NCBI GenBank assembly: GCA_018400515.1
Contig: JAGYMR010000070.1
Location: 1 to 11,376 of the forward strand
Origin: Tangfeifania sp.
GTDB lineage: Bacteria; Bacteroidota; Bacteroidia; Bacteroidales; Prolixibacteraceae
Direction of reading: 5' to 3'
DNA: 11,376 nucleotides
How positions within the stretch are numbered: the first letter of the stretch is position 1; every line of letters starts with the position of its first letter. Below, in pieces: positions 1-5,681 of the stretch. The notes beneath the pieces are model-generated. The model did no database searches and was not told where the DNA came from. It worked only from the letters and a program-made list of their open reading frames with translations. A program made the position numbers and the translations under genes.

Positions 1-103
1 ATAAATTAATGGTATCTTTCGTTTACAAGGCCCATGGAACTCGCATTTATTTTATTTATCTCATTCAGTCGTTTACTTTAAAGGTATTCGATAGAATGCT
101 TTC

Positions 104-137
104 GCATTTTATAATCTTTTGTGATTATAAATCATGC
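104..137. repeat. AT-rich inverted repeat / hairpin
   Basis: TTTATAATC (108-116) and GATTATAAA (123-131) are perfect 9-bp reverse complements around a 6-nt loop. GCAT (104-107) and ATGC (134-137) extend the stem beyond a 2-nt bulge. An alternative small stem, AATGC / GCATT at 95-99 and 104-108, overlaps its left foot, so the two cannot form together. There is no run of T after it on either strand, so it is not a typical intrinsic terminator. It may be an operator or part of the leader of a gene outside the window; no function can be assigned. Confidence 0.45.
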
Positions 138-206
138 TCGTTTCATAAGATCGAGTCCGGATGTTTCCGGCATAGCCAGTCCGTACGGAAGGTAAAAACG
201 GTTACT

Positions 207-245
207 AAAAAAAATGGCTGCTTTTTGAGGAATAACAGCCATTTT
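207..245 (-). terminator. Intrinsic terminator of the minus-strand sugar operon
   Basis: AAAATGGCTG (211-220) and CAGCCATTTT (236-245) are perfect 10-bp reverse complements around a 15-nt loop. Read on the minus strand the stem is followed by eight consecutive T (complement of the A run 207-214). It lies about 78 nt after the stop codon of the isomerase gene, as expected for the end of the two-gene transcript. Confidence 0.8.
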
Positions 246-322
246 CTGATCTCCCGGGAAAACGGTGCCGGGATGTATGAAAATCATTCGTGTCCTTTTA
301 TCCGGCATTCCGGGTTTTGGAC

Positions 323-1318
323 TTATTCATTTTGCATGGCATCGTCAAAAGCAACGTCCGAAGGCTCAAAATCAATCTTCTTAACATACTGCGCTGCCTC
401 TTTTGCGCCAACTTCCCGGTTCATTCCGGTATCTTCCCATTCCACCGACAAGGGGCCTGTATAACCAATGTCATTGAGTGCCCGGATGATATTTTCAAAA
501 TCGATCTTTCCCCTGCCCAGGCTTCGGAAATTCCAGTAGCGCCTGTTATCACCAAATTCGGCATGCCCGCCGAAAACACCAATTCCCATTTGTTTGTCGC
601 TCCAGTAAACATCTTTCATGTGTACATGGAAAATGCGGTCGGCAAATTCATAGATGAATTTTACATAGTCCACATGCTGGTATCCCAAATGACTGGGGTC
701 ATAATTAAACCCGAAAGCCGGATGGTGATCCAGGGCCTTTAGTGTGAGGTGCGCCGTATGGATGTCGAAGGCAATTTCTGTTGGATGGACTTCCAATGCA
801 AATTTTACTCCGATTTTCTGAAATTCATCGAGAATGGGGATCCATCGCCGGGCAAACGCTTTGTATCCTTCCTCAATCATCTCCTGTGGTGTGGGTGGAA
901 AAGGATAGAGGAGTTTCCAGACGGGACTTCCCGTAAATCCGGCAACGGTGTCAAGGCCCAGCATTTTGGCCACTTTGGCGGTTTTTATCATCTCTTCCGC
1001 GGCCCGTTCATGAACGCCTTCGGGATCTCCGTCGCCCCAGATATAATCGGGCAGGATCTCTTTGTGCCGCTCATCGAGCGGGTCTGAAATGCACTGCCCC
1101 AACAGGTGGGCAGAAATGGTAAACAGCTTCAGGTCGTGTTTTTTCAGCAGTGCTTTCCGGTCATCGCAGTATTGCTGGTCGGCTTTGTTGATTTCCATGT
1201 GATCGCCCCAGGTGCACAATTCGAGGCCGTCGTAGCCAAACTCCTTAGCTTTTCGGCACATGGTTTCAATGGGTAGATCGGCCCATTGTCCTGTAAATAA
1301 TGTTACTGGTCTTGCCAT
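323..1318 (-). CDS. Sugar phosphate isomerase/epimerase (xylose isomerase-like TIM barrel)
   Basis: A cytosolic protein of 331 residues with no signal peptide, belonging to the AP endonuclease 2 / xylose isomerase-like TIM-barrel family (COG1082, the group that includes IolE, IolI and YcjR). The expected metal-binding set is present: E176 in LEVHP, D207 in NYDPSH with H210 next to it, H233 in HVHMKD, and E293 in SVEWED. Such enzymes isomerise or epimerise sugars, inositols or keto-sugars; the substrate cannot be read from the sequence. I start it at 1318 ([10 protein letters not shown]) because homologues typically begin there and the codon follows an A-rich leader; an upstream ATG at 1378 would add 20 poorly conserved-looking residues. 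It lies 80 bp downstream of the Gfo/Idh oxidoreductase on the same strand, so the two are probably co-transcribed and act in one pathway. The family call is firm and the reaction is unknown. Confidence 0.92.
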   Translation of the reverse strand: MARPVTLFTGQWADLPIETMCRKAKEFGYDGLELCTWGDHMEINKADQQYCDDRKALLKKHDLKLFTISAHLLGQCISDPLDERHKEILPDYIWGDGDPEGVHERAAEEMIKTAKVAKMLGLDTVAGFTGSPVWKLLYPFPPTPQEMIEEGYKAFARRWIPILDEFQKIGVKFALEVHPTEIAFDIHTAHLTLKALDHHPAFGFNYDPSHLGYQHVDYVKFIYEFADRIFHVHMKDVYWSDKQMGIGVFGGHAEFGDNRRYWNFRSLGRGKIDFENIIRALNDIGYTGPLSVEWEDTGMNREVGAKEAAQYVKKIDFEPSDVAFDDAMQNE

Positions 1319-1398
1319 AATTTTTTCTTTTTTTTCAAGGCATGAAACGATTCCTGCCTTGCAGGTTAATTCATACAATCTTTTTGCCGGGGCCGGTT

Positions 1399-2559
1399 TT
1401 AATCAACAAATTTCACCCATTTAACATCGTCGTTGTAACCGGCTTTAACAATGGTATCAATGAACTGCATGCCCCGGATGCCGTCTTCAATTCCCGGGAA
1501 ATCGGCCATTTCCGGTGAGGGCTCCTCTCCGTCCATTTTTGCCATGACGGAGGTGGCAAAATTCCGGTAGATGTTGGCAAAGGCTTCAATGTAACCTTCG
1601 GGGTGACCACCCGGGGTACGGGCATTATGGGTGGCTGCATCACTGTTCATGCTCGTGGAAACGCGTAAAATTTCCATAGGTTTTTCCGCCCACTTCAGGA
1701 TGAGTGTATTGGGTTCATGCTGGAACCACTCCAATCCGCCTTTCTCTCCATAAACCCTGATTTTTAAAGCATTTTCCTCTCCGGCTGCTACCTGGGTGGC
1801 CATTAAGATCCCGGTTGCCCCATTGTTGTACCGGAGGAGGGCTGCCCCGTCATCATCCAGTCGCCGCTGGGGGACATATGTTTTCAGCTCGCCGCACAAC
1901 TCCGTTACTTTTAAGCCGGTGATGTATTCGCTTAAATGATGGGCATGGGTGCCAATATCTCCCATACAGCCTGCTTTTCCGGATTTTTCCGGATCAGTGC
2001 GCCAGGCTGCCTGGGCCACTCCTTCATCTTCAATTTTTGAGGAGAGCCATCCCTGCGGATATTCAACATACACCTTCCGGATCTTTCCAAGCGCTCCGCC
2101 GGTCACCAGCTTCCGGGCATGTTTTACTGCCGGATACCCTGCATAAGTGTGGGTAAGGGCCAGCGTTAATCCGGTTTCGTCCAGTTTCTCTTTCAGTTTT
2201 TTGGCCTCCTCCAGCGTAAATGTAAGCGGTTTGTCAAGGACCACGTGAAACCCCTTATCAAGCGCCATCATGGCCGGGTCGAAATGGAGGAAGTTGGGGG
2301 TCACGATCGCAACAAAGTCCATGCGCTCCCCTTCGGGCAACTGGGCCTCCTTTTCAAACATCTCCTGATAGGATTCATACACCCGGTCCTCCGGGAGGTA
2401 GTAGCTTTTCCCGGATGATCTTGAAATCTCGGGATGGCTGCTGAAACAGCCGCAAACAAGTTCGATCTGGTTATCCAGAAACGCCGCGTTGCGGTGTATG
2501 GCGCCAATAAAAGCATTGATGCCTCCGCCAACCATTCCCATACGAAGTTTTCTGTTCAT
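1399..2559 (-). CDS. Gfo/Idh/MocA family NAD(P)-dependent oxidoreductase
   Basis: A 386-residue cytosolic protein with the two-domain layout of glucose-fructose / inositol dehydrogenases. The N-terminal Rossmann fold carries the dinucleotide-binding loop MGMVGGG (residues 7-13). The family's EKP motif appears as DKP (109-111), so K110 is the predicted catalytic lysine. The DIGTH motif (201-205) supplies D201 and the catalytic H205. The C-terminal substrate domain ends with [15 protein letters not shown] (317-331), a segment typical of this family. Members oxidise a sugar or cyclitol hydroxyl, often at C3, or reduce the corresponding keto-sugar. There is no Tat or Sec signal, unlike many Bacteroidota paralogues. 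It is the first gene of the minus-strand operon and is followed by the isomerase, a pairing resembling iolG/iolE-type and 3-keto-sugar modules. Substrate and cofactor preference are not determinable here. Confidence 0.92.
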   Translation of the reverse strand: MNRKLRMGMVGGGINAFIGAIHRNAAFLDNQIELVCGCFSSHPEISRSSGKSYYLPEDRVYESYQEMFEKEAQLPEGERMDFVAIVTPNFLHFDPAMMALDKGFHVVLDKPLTFTLEEAKKLKEKLDETGLTLALTHTYAGYPAVKHARKLVTGGALGKIRKVYVEYPQGWLSSKIEDEGVAQAAWRTDPEKSGKAGCMGDIGTHAHHLSEYITGLKVTELCGELKTYVPQRRLDDDGAALLRYNNGATGILMATQVAAGEENALKIRVYGEKGGLEWFQHEPNTLILKWAEKPMEILRVSTSMNSDAATHNARTPGGHPEGYIEAFANIYRNFATSVMAKMDGEEPSPEMADFPGIEDGIRGMQFIDTIVKAGYNDDVKWVKFVD

Positions 2560-2596
2560 TTTTATTCCGTTTTAGTTGATTCAAATAATTGAACGA

Positions 2597-2628
2597 TAAA
2601 ATTAATAACTCTTTTGGAAGGAAGCAAG
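2597..2628 (-). promoter_or_regulatory. Candidate Bacteroidota promoter for the oxidoreductase-isomerase operon
   Basis: On the minus strand, CTTG (2625-2628) is followed after 20 nt by TAATTTTA (2597-2604). This matches the Bacteroidota primary-sigma pattern TTTG-N19-21-TAnnTTTG at 3 of 4 and 5 of 6 fixed positions. It would place the transcript start about 30 nt ahead of the ATG at 2559. Confidence 0.35.
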
Positions 2629-2803
2629 ATTCATGGAATAAACCGGTGGAATATTGCCGGACAAATTTGTTGCTGTTTCCTTTTTTTACCGGACACGCTG
2701 CATTGATTCATGGTGGACCGGGGCCCCGGAAAAGTTGTCTGCCGGAATGCGAAGGAGGGTTTTAATTTTGTTTATTATGAATTCATGCTGGATAATAAGC
2801 CGG

Positions 2804-2836
2804 TTTGAAAACATTTTCATTAATTTAGCATATTTG
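2804..2836 (+). promoter_or_regulatory. Candidate Bacteroidota promoter for the exported TIM-barrel gene
   Basis: TTTG (2804-2807) is followed after 21 nt by CATATTTG (2829-2836), one mismatch from the Bacteroidota -7 box TAnnTTTG. The expected start of transcription lies about 20 nt before the ATG at 2862, in an A/T-rich leader typical for this phylum. Confidence 0.5.
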
Positions 2837-2861
2837 GTAAAATGATAAAAACTTTTATTTC

Positions 2862-3791
2862 ATGAAGCGAAGAAATTTTATAAAGAAAACAGCGGCCGGC
2901 GGTATGGCCTTTGCAGGTATCGGAAGTATACCGGGAGCAATGGCAGCCGGAGCTGAAACCTCCAATGGGGAAAAGTTCAAGTTAAAGTATGCTCCCCACC
3001 TGGGCATGTTTCCCGAACATGCCGGAAGTGATCCCATTGATAATATTAAATTTATTGCCGACCAGGGTTTCCGGGCCATTTTTGACAACGGCCTGATGAA
3101 TAAACCGCCCGCTGTTCAGGAAAAAATTTCAAATGAACTGGCCCGGCGGGGAATGAGCATGGGCCCCTTTGTATTGTATGCCGATTTCAGTGTCAGGTCA
3201 TTTGTACTGCAGGATGATGAAATCAAAACAATGCTGAAGAAAAAAATGCATGAGGCCCTTGAAGTGCAGCAGCGAACCGGGGTTAACCAGGCCCTCGTCG
3301 TTCCCGGGCGTTATGATGAAAAATTGCACTGGGACTACCAAACCGCCCATGTGATTGAAAATATGCGCATGTGCTGCGATATTGTCGGTAAATCAGGTCT
3401 TGAGCTTGTCATGGAACCGCTGAATGCCCATTCAGACCATCCCGGACTGTTCCTGACCCGGATGCCCCAGGCAAAGATGATCTGTGTGGCCGTGGACCAT
3501 CCAAGCTGTAAAATTGTGGATGATATGTACCACCAGCAGATCACTGAGGGGAACCTGATTCCAAATATGGATATGTGCTGGGATTATATCGGTGCCTTCC
3601 ATATCGGGGATAACCCCGGACGGAATGAACCTACCACCGGGGAGATCAACTATAAAAATATCTTTCAGCACATTTACCGCAAAGGATATGATGGCGTGCT
3701 TTGCTGTGAACACGGGAAAAGCATACCGGGAAAAGCGGGTGAACGTGCATTAATTGATGCTTACCGAAAAGTGGATGCTTTTGAAGTGTAA
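2862..3791 (+). CDS. Tat-exported hydroxypyruvate isomerase-family TIM-barrel protein
   Basis: A 309-residue protein. The N-terminus carries a twin-arginine signal (RRNFIKK, residues 3-9), a mildly hydrophobic stretch (10-27) and a likely signal peptidase site after A28 (AMA-AGA), so it is probably exported folded to the periplasm. The mature part is a xylose isomerase-like TIM barrel closest to hydroxypyruvate isomerases (COG3622). It shows E185 in VMEPLN, D221 and H224 in DDMYH, H247 in FHIGD, the hallmark NPGRNEPTTGEINY (251-264), and E283 in CCEHGK. E185, D221, H247 and E283 are the predicted metal ligands. Family members isomerise hydroxypyruvate or other small keto-sugars; an exported version probably acts on another substrate, so the name should not be taken as the reaction. 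It contains seven cysteines including two CC pairs, which is odd for a periplasmic protein. It is transcribed divergently from the oxidoreductase operon and is monocistronic by the hairpin after it. Confidence 0.88.
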   Translation: MKRRNFIKKTAAGGMAFAGIGSIPGAMAAGAETSNGEKFKLKYAPHLGMFPEHAGSDPIDNIKFIADQGFRAIFDNGLMNKPPAVQEKISNELARRGMSMGPFVLYADFSVRSFVLQDDEIKTMLKKKMHEALEVQQRTGVNQALVVPGRYDEKLHWDYQTAHVIENMRMCCDIVGKSGLELVMEPLNAHSDHPGLFLTRMPQAKMICVAVDHPSCKIVDDMYHQQITEGNLIPNMDMCWDYIGAFHIGDNPGRNEPTTGEINYKNIFQHIYRKGYDGVLCCEHGKSIPGKAGERALIDAYRKVDAFEV

Positions 3792-3819
3792 GGACAATGC
3801 AGGATTTTGACCAAAAAAT

Positions 3820-3853
3820 AAGGGAGAAGCAAAATGATTGCATTCTCCCTTTT
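3820..3853 (+). terminator. Probable terminator after the exported TIM-barrel gene
   Basis: AAGGGAGAA (3820-3828) pairs perfectly with TTCTCCCTT (3843-3851). The inner GCAA / TTGC adds four more pairs past a single bulged A (3842), leaving a 5-nt loop. Only four T (3850-3853) follow, so the tail is weak, but the strong stem 28 nt after the stop codon fits transcript termination or 3'-end stabilisation. Confidence 0.6.
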
Positions 3854-3877
3854 CGCTTGTGTCGTTTCCGAAGGGCA

Positions 3878-3908
3878 TTTGTGTGTTTTATGGAATTTCG
3901 TAATTTTT
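3878..3908 (+). promoter_or_regulatory. Candidate promoter for the AraC-type regulator
   Basis: TTTG (3878-3881) is followed after 19 nt by TAATTTTT (3901-3908), matching the Bacteroidota TTTG-N19-21-TAnnTTTG pattern with one mismatch in the last base. It is the best match I found between the upstream hairpin and the regulator start at 4213, but it leaves a long leader. Confidence 0.4.
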
Positions 3909-4212
3909 TTCTGAAGCTGTTAGTAATAAGTTGCCCCTCACGTCCACGGTGGTAAAAGTAGGTTTTTAGTGGGGAAAGAAATTTTCAAATGGTAAATTTA
4001 TATCATCAAATCGTAAAAAAATATGAAAATATCAGGGTATCGCACGATCTGCTTCCGGTTTTTGGACAAAAGGATGTAACATTGCATTTGCAAAGAGCCT
4101 CGGATTGCGGCAGGGCCTTTTTTCAGGTTCCCGGAACCCATTGGACCGGCATATTGGTGAATGGCGCTGCTTTAATGGCTAAACAAAACAGGAATTAAAC
4201 CGGAAATGGAAG

Positions 4213-5370
4213 ATGGCACGTGATCTTATCATCTATACACCCATGTATGTGACCTTTTTCTGGGCGGTTGTACTGCTGAGCTCCAGGCGCAAAGACAACC
4301 GGGCCCGGTTTTTCCTGGGGGTTTTCATGGGTACTTCCTTTCTGGTTTATCTTTCCCACAGCTTTTTCTTTAATAGAGATATCCTTGCCTGCCAGTATTT
4401 TGAACCGGTCTATATCTTTGCTTCACTCTCCATGGCTCCCCTCTATTACTGGTACATCAAACTGCTTACCGTGGAAACCGGCATTCGCCTTTATAACCTC
4501 CGTTTGCTTATCCCGGCATTTTTATTCGGGTTCGCCACAGTGGTGTTTTTTTATTTAATGGATGAAGCACAGCGGCTCGATTACCTCAACATCCTTTTTC
4601 ATAGTGATCCTTTCAATTCTCCGGCAAAGGTTCTCGTCCAGCTGCAAAAGTGGAACTATATTTTAAGCCGGTTGGTTTTTTCTGCTCAGATTTTATTTTT
4701 CCTGATGCACGGGCGCCGGCTTGTTTTTCGTTATAACAAACAAATTGCCAATTTTTACTCCAACATCGAAAGCAAGACCATTGACTGGGTAAAATTTCTT
4801 CTGTACACTTTTTTAATTGCTTCGACATTTGCACTGGTTTTTAATGCCTTCGGGCGCAGTACTTTTTCTGAATCCCTTTTCCTTTTGCTGATCCCTTCCG
4901 CTGTCTTCAGTGTACTCTTTTTTCTTATCGGTATGCTGGGGTATAAGCAAAATCACACCGTGGTCGATTTAGTCCGGGATGAGGCAAATCATCCCGGTAA
5001 TTTCTCCAAAATCATGGATGCCGGACAGCTGGGGGAGCGATTAACGGAATTGTTTGAAACCCGGAAAATTTACCGCCAGCCGGAGTTAAAGATCACACAG
5101 GTTTCCCAGGTCCTGGGCACCAACCGTTCCTATATTTCCTCCTTGATCAATACCAGGTTTTCGGTCTCTTTCAACGATTTTGTGAACAGATTCCGGGTGG
5201 AGGAAGCTAAAGAATTGTTAACGGAGAATTCCATGAAAAATGATTCGCTTGATTCCATTGCAGAGGCGGTCGGATTTGGTTCCGTAGGTACTTTTATCCG
5301 TGTTTTCCGGTCTTTTGAGGGAAAGACGCCGGGAAAATACAGACGAGATACGGTGGAAACGGGGGATTAA
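4213..5370 (+). CDS. Membrane-bound AraC-family transcriptional regulator
   Basis: A 385-residue protein made of a membrane domain and a DNA-binding domain. Hydrophobic segments at about residues 7-27, 33-53, 64-86, 97-117, 152-172, 192-212 and 222-244 suggest seven membrane helices. After a linker (245-270) comes an AraC-type double helix-turn-helix (about 275-378): the first unit around LKITQVSQVLGTNRSYIS (292-309) and the second at IAEAVGFGSVGTFIRVFRSF (349-368), ending with the family hallmark GKTPGKYR (370-377). This layout, with no periplasmic or sugar-binding sensor domain, is common in Bacteroidota. The membrane part probably senses a lipid, membrane state or small molecule and the cytosolic part binds promoters. 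The gene stands alone between the sugar module and the stress protein-antiporter operon; which of them it controls, or whether it acts elsewhere, cannot be told. The ATG at 4213 places the first helix directly at the N-terminus. Confidence 0.88.
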   Translation: MARDLIIYTPMYVTFFWAVVLLSSRRKDNRARFFLGVFMGTSFLVYLSHSFFFNRDILACQYFEPVYIFASLSMAPLYYWYIKLLTVETGIRLYNLRLLIPAFLFGFATVVFFYLMDEAQRLDYLNILFHSDPFNSPAKVLVQLQKWNYILSRLVFSAQILFFLMHGRRLVFRYNKQIANFYSNIESKTIDWVKFLLYTFLIASTFALVFNAFGRSTFSESLFLLLIPSAVFSVLFFLIGMLGYKQNHTVVDLVRDEANHPGNFSKIMDAGQLGERLTELFETRKIYRQPELKITQVSQVLGTNRSYISSLINTRFSVSFNDFVNRFRVEEAKELLTENSMKNDSLDSIAEAVGFGSVGTFIRVFRSFEGKTPGKYRRDTVETGD

Positions 5371-5385
5371 TGATTTTTTTACCCC

Positions 5386-5427
5386 GGGAATAGCTATTGA
5401 CGGGATTCCCCTGAAAAGTTTCTTTTT
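5386..5427 (+). terminator. Weak candidate terminator after the AraC-type regulator
   Basis: GGGAAT (5386-5391) and ATTCCC (5405-5410) can pair around a 13-nt loop, and a run of seven T lies at 5423-5429 about 12 nt downstream. The short stem and the distance to the T run make it uncertain. A competing short pairing CCCG / CGGG (5383-5386 with 5401-5404) overlaps it. Confidence 0.3.
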
Positions 5428-5450
5428 TTATGTTGTTTTGAATATTTTTG
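5419..5450 (+). promoter_or_regulatory. Candidate promoter for the stress protein-Mrp operon
   Basis: TTTC (5419-5422) is followed after 20 nt by TATTTTTG (5443-5450). The -7 box matches TAnnTTTG exactly and the -33 box matches 3 of 4 bases. It lies about 230 nt before the ATG at 5682, so the symmetric elements in between would sit in the transcribed leader if this is the start used. A second TATTTTTG at 5482-5489 lacks a good -33 box. Confidence 0.35.
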
Positions 5451-5524
5451 GGGCGATATTCGGTTGCCCGGTTTTTGTTGATATTTTTGGCCCGGCTTTA
5501 CCACCGTGTTAAACTTTTATTTGT

Positions 5525-5534
5525 AACAATTGTT
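5525..5534. promoter_or_regulatory. 10-bp palindrome, possible operator
   Basis: AACAATTGTT is a perfect 10-bp palindrome, flanked as TTGT-AACAATTGTT-CAG. It lies 147 nt before the start of the universal stress protein gene. A dimeric regulator could bind it, but no specific family is indicated. Confidence 0.3.
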
Positions 5535-5589
5535 CAGATTTTTAAGGATTCAAAATGGGGTGAACATGTTTTTATTCAATAAAGAGTCA

Positions 5590-5608
5590 TATATAAAATA
5601 TTTATATA
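5590..5608. repeat. AT-only inverted repeat in the control region
   Basis: TATATAAA (5590-5597) and TTTATATA (5601-5608) are perfect reverse complements around ATA, a 19-bp element made only of A and T. It may be an operator, a DNA-unwinding or bending site, or simply an AT-rich stretch of a promoter. It sits about 75 nt before the stress protein start. Confidence 0.4.
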
Positions 5609-5616
5609 GAGGCGCA

Positions 5617-5647
5617 TAAGCGAACGCTGTGGGATCATGTACGCTTA
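5617..5647 (+). promoter_or_regulatory. Inverted repeat just before the stress protein start
   Basis: TAAGCGAAC (5617-5625) and GTACGCTTA (5639-5647) are reverse complements with one mismatch (8 of 9), separated by 13 nt. The right arm ends 34 nt before the ATG at 5682. It could be a dimer-binding operator or a leader hairpin affecting translation. Confidence 0.35.
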
Positions 5648-5681
5648 ATTTTTTATTTGTTCATTAAAATTTCTTAAACGG

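Larger units (their letters stand above)
1..322. other. Non-coding left flank
   Basis: I see no credible gene here. The reading frames that cross it continue antisense into the isomerase gene and have no recognisable protein features. It contains an AT-rich hairpin (104-137), a 10-bp palindrome TCCGTACGGA (180-189), and the intrinsic terminator of the minus-strand operon (207-245). The stop codon of the isomerase gene is at 323-325. Whatever gene lies further left is outside the window. Confidence 0.7.
2560..2861. other. Divergent promoter region between the sugar genes
   Basis: This 302-bp region separates the minus-strand oxidoreductase operon from the plus-strand exported isomerase-like gene, and I see no credible gene in it. 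It holds candidate promoters in both directions (2597-2628 minus, 2804-2836 plus). It also has a perfect 12-bp GC palindrome, CCGGGGCCCCGG (2718-2729), and three copies of ATTCATG starting at 2629, 2706 and 2781, each followed within 19 nt by CCGG. These could be operator elements for joint control of both arms, but that is inference. Confidence 0.6.
3792..4212. other. Intergenic leader ahead of the AraC-type regulator
   Basis: This 421-bp stretch contains the hairpin at 3820-3853, a candidate promoter at 3878-3908, two short palindromes (TTGCA-TT-TGCAA at 4082-4093 and GGTTCC-C-GGAACC at 4126-4138), and CACGGTGGTAAA (3945-3956), whose reverse complement recurs at 5497-5508. An open frame of 69 codons runs from 3989 to 4198 and stops 14 bp before the regulator. 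It has no recognisable domain, signal peptide or ribosome-binding site, so I do not call it as a gene. If the promoter is right, the regulator mRNA has a leader of nearly 300 nt. Confidence 0.5.
5371..5681. other. AT-rich control region upstream of the stress protein-antiporter operon
   Basis: I see no gene in this 311-bp region. From left to right it holds a weak terminator (5386-5427), a candidate promoter (5419-5450), a second copy of ATATTTTTGG at 5481-5490 (the first is at 5442-5451, 39 nt earlier), TTTACCACCGTG (5497-5508, reverse complement of 3945-3956), and three palindromes or inverted repeats (5525-5534, 5590-5608, 5617-5647). The density of symmetric elements suggests a regulated promoter for the downstream operon. 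Confidence 0.55.

Noticed and set aside
9..742. Plus-strand open frames crossing the left flank and the 3' part of the isomerase gene
   Set aside because: They are antisense to a well-supported enzyme gene, show no recognisable domain, and their composition reflects the complementary coding strand.
2654..2845. 63-codon plus-strand open frame in the divergent promoter region
   Set aside because: No recognisable domain or start signal, and it overlaps the candidate promoter of the exported TIM-barrel gene.
3989..4198. 69-codon open frame before the AraC-type regulator as a gene
   Set aside because: No family resemblance, no signal peptide and no start context; kept only as a low-interest leader observation.
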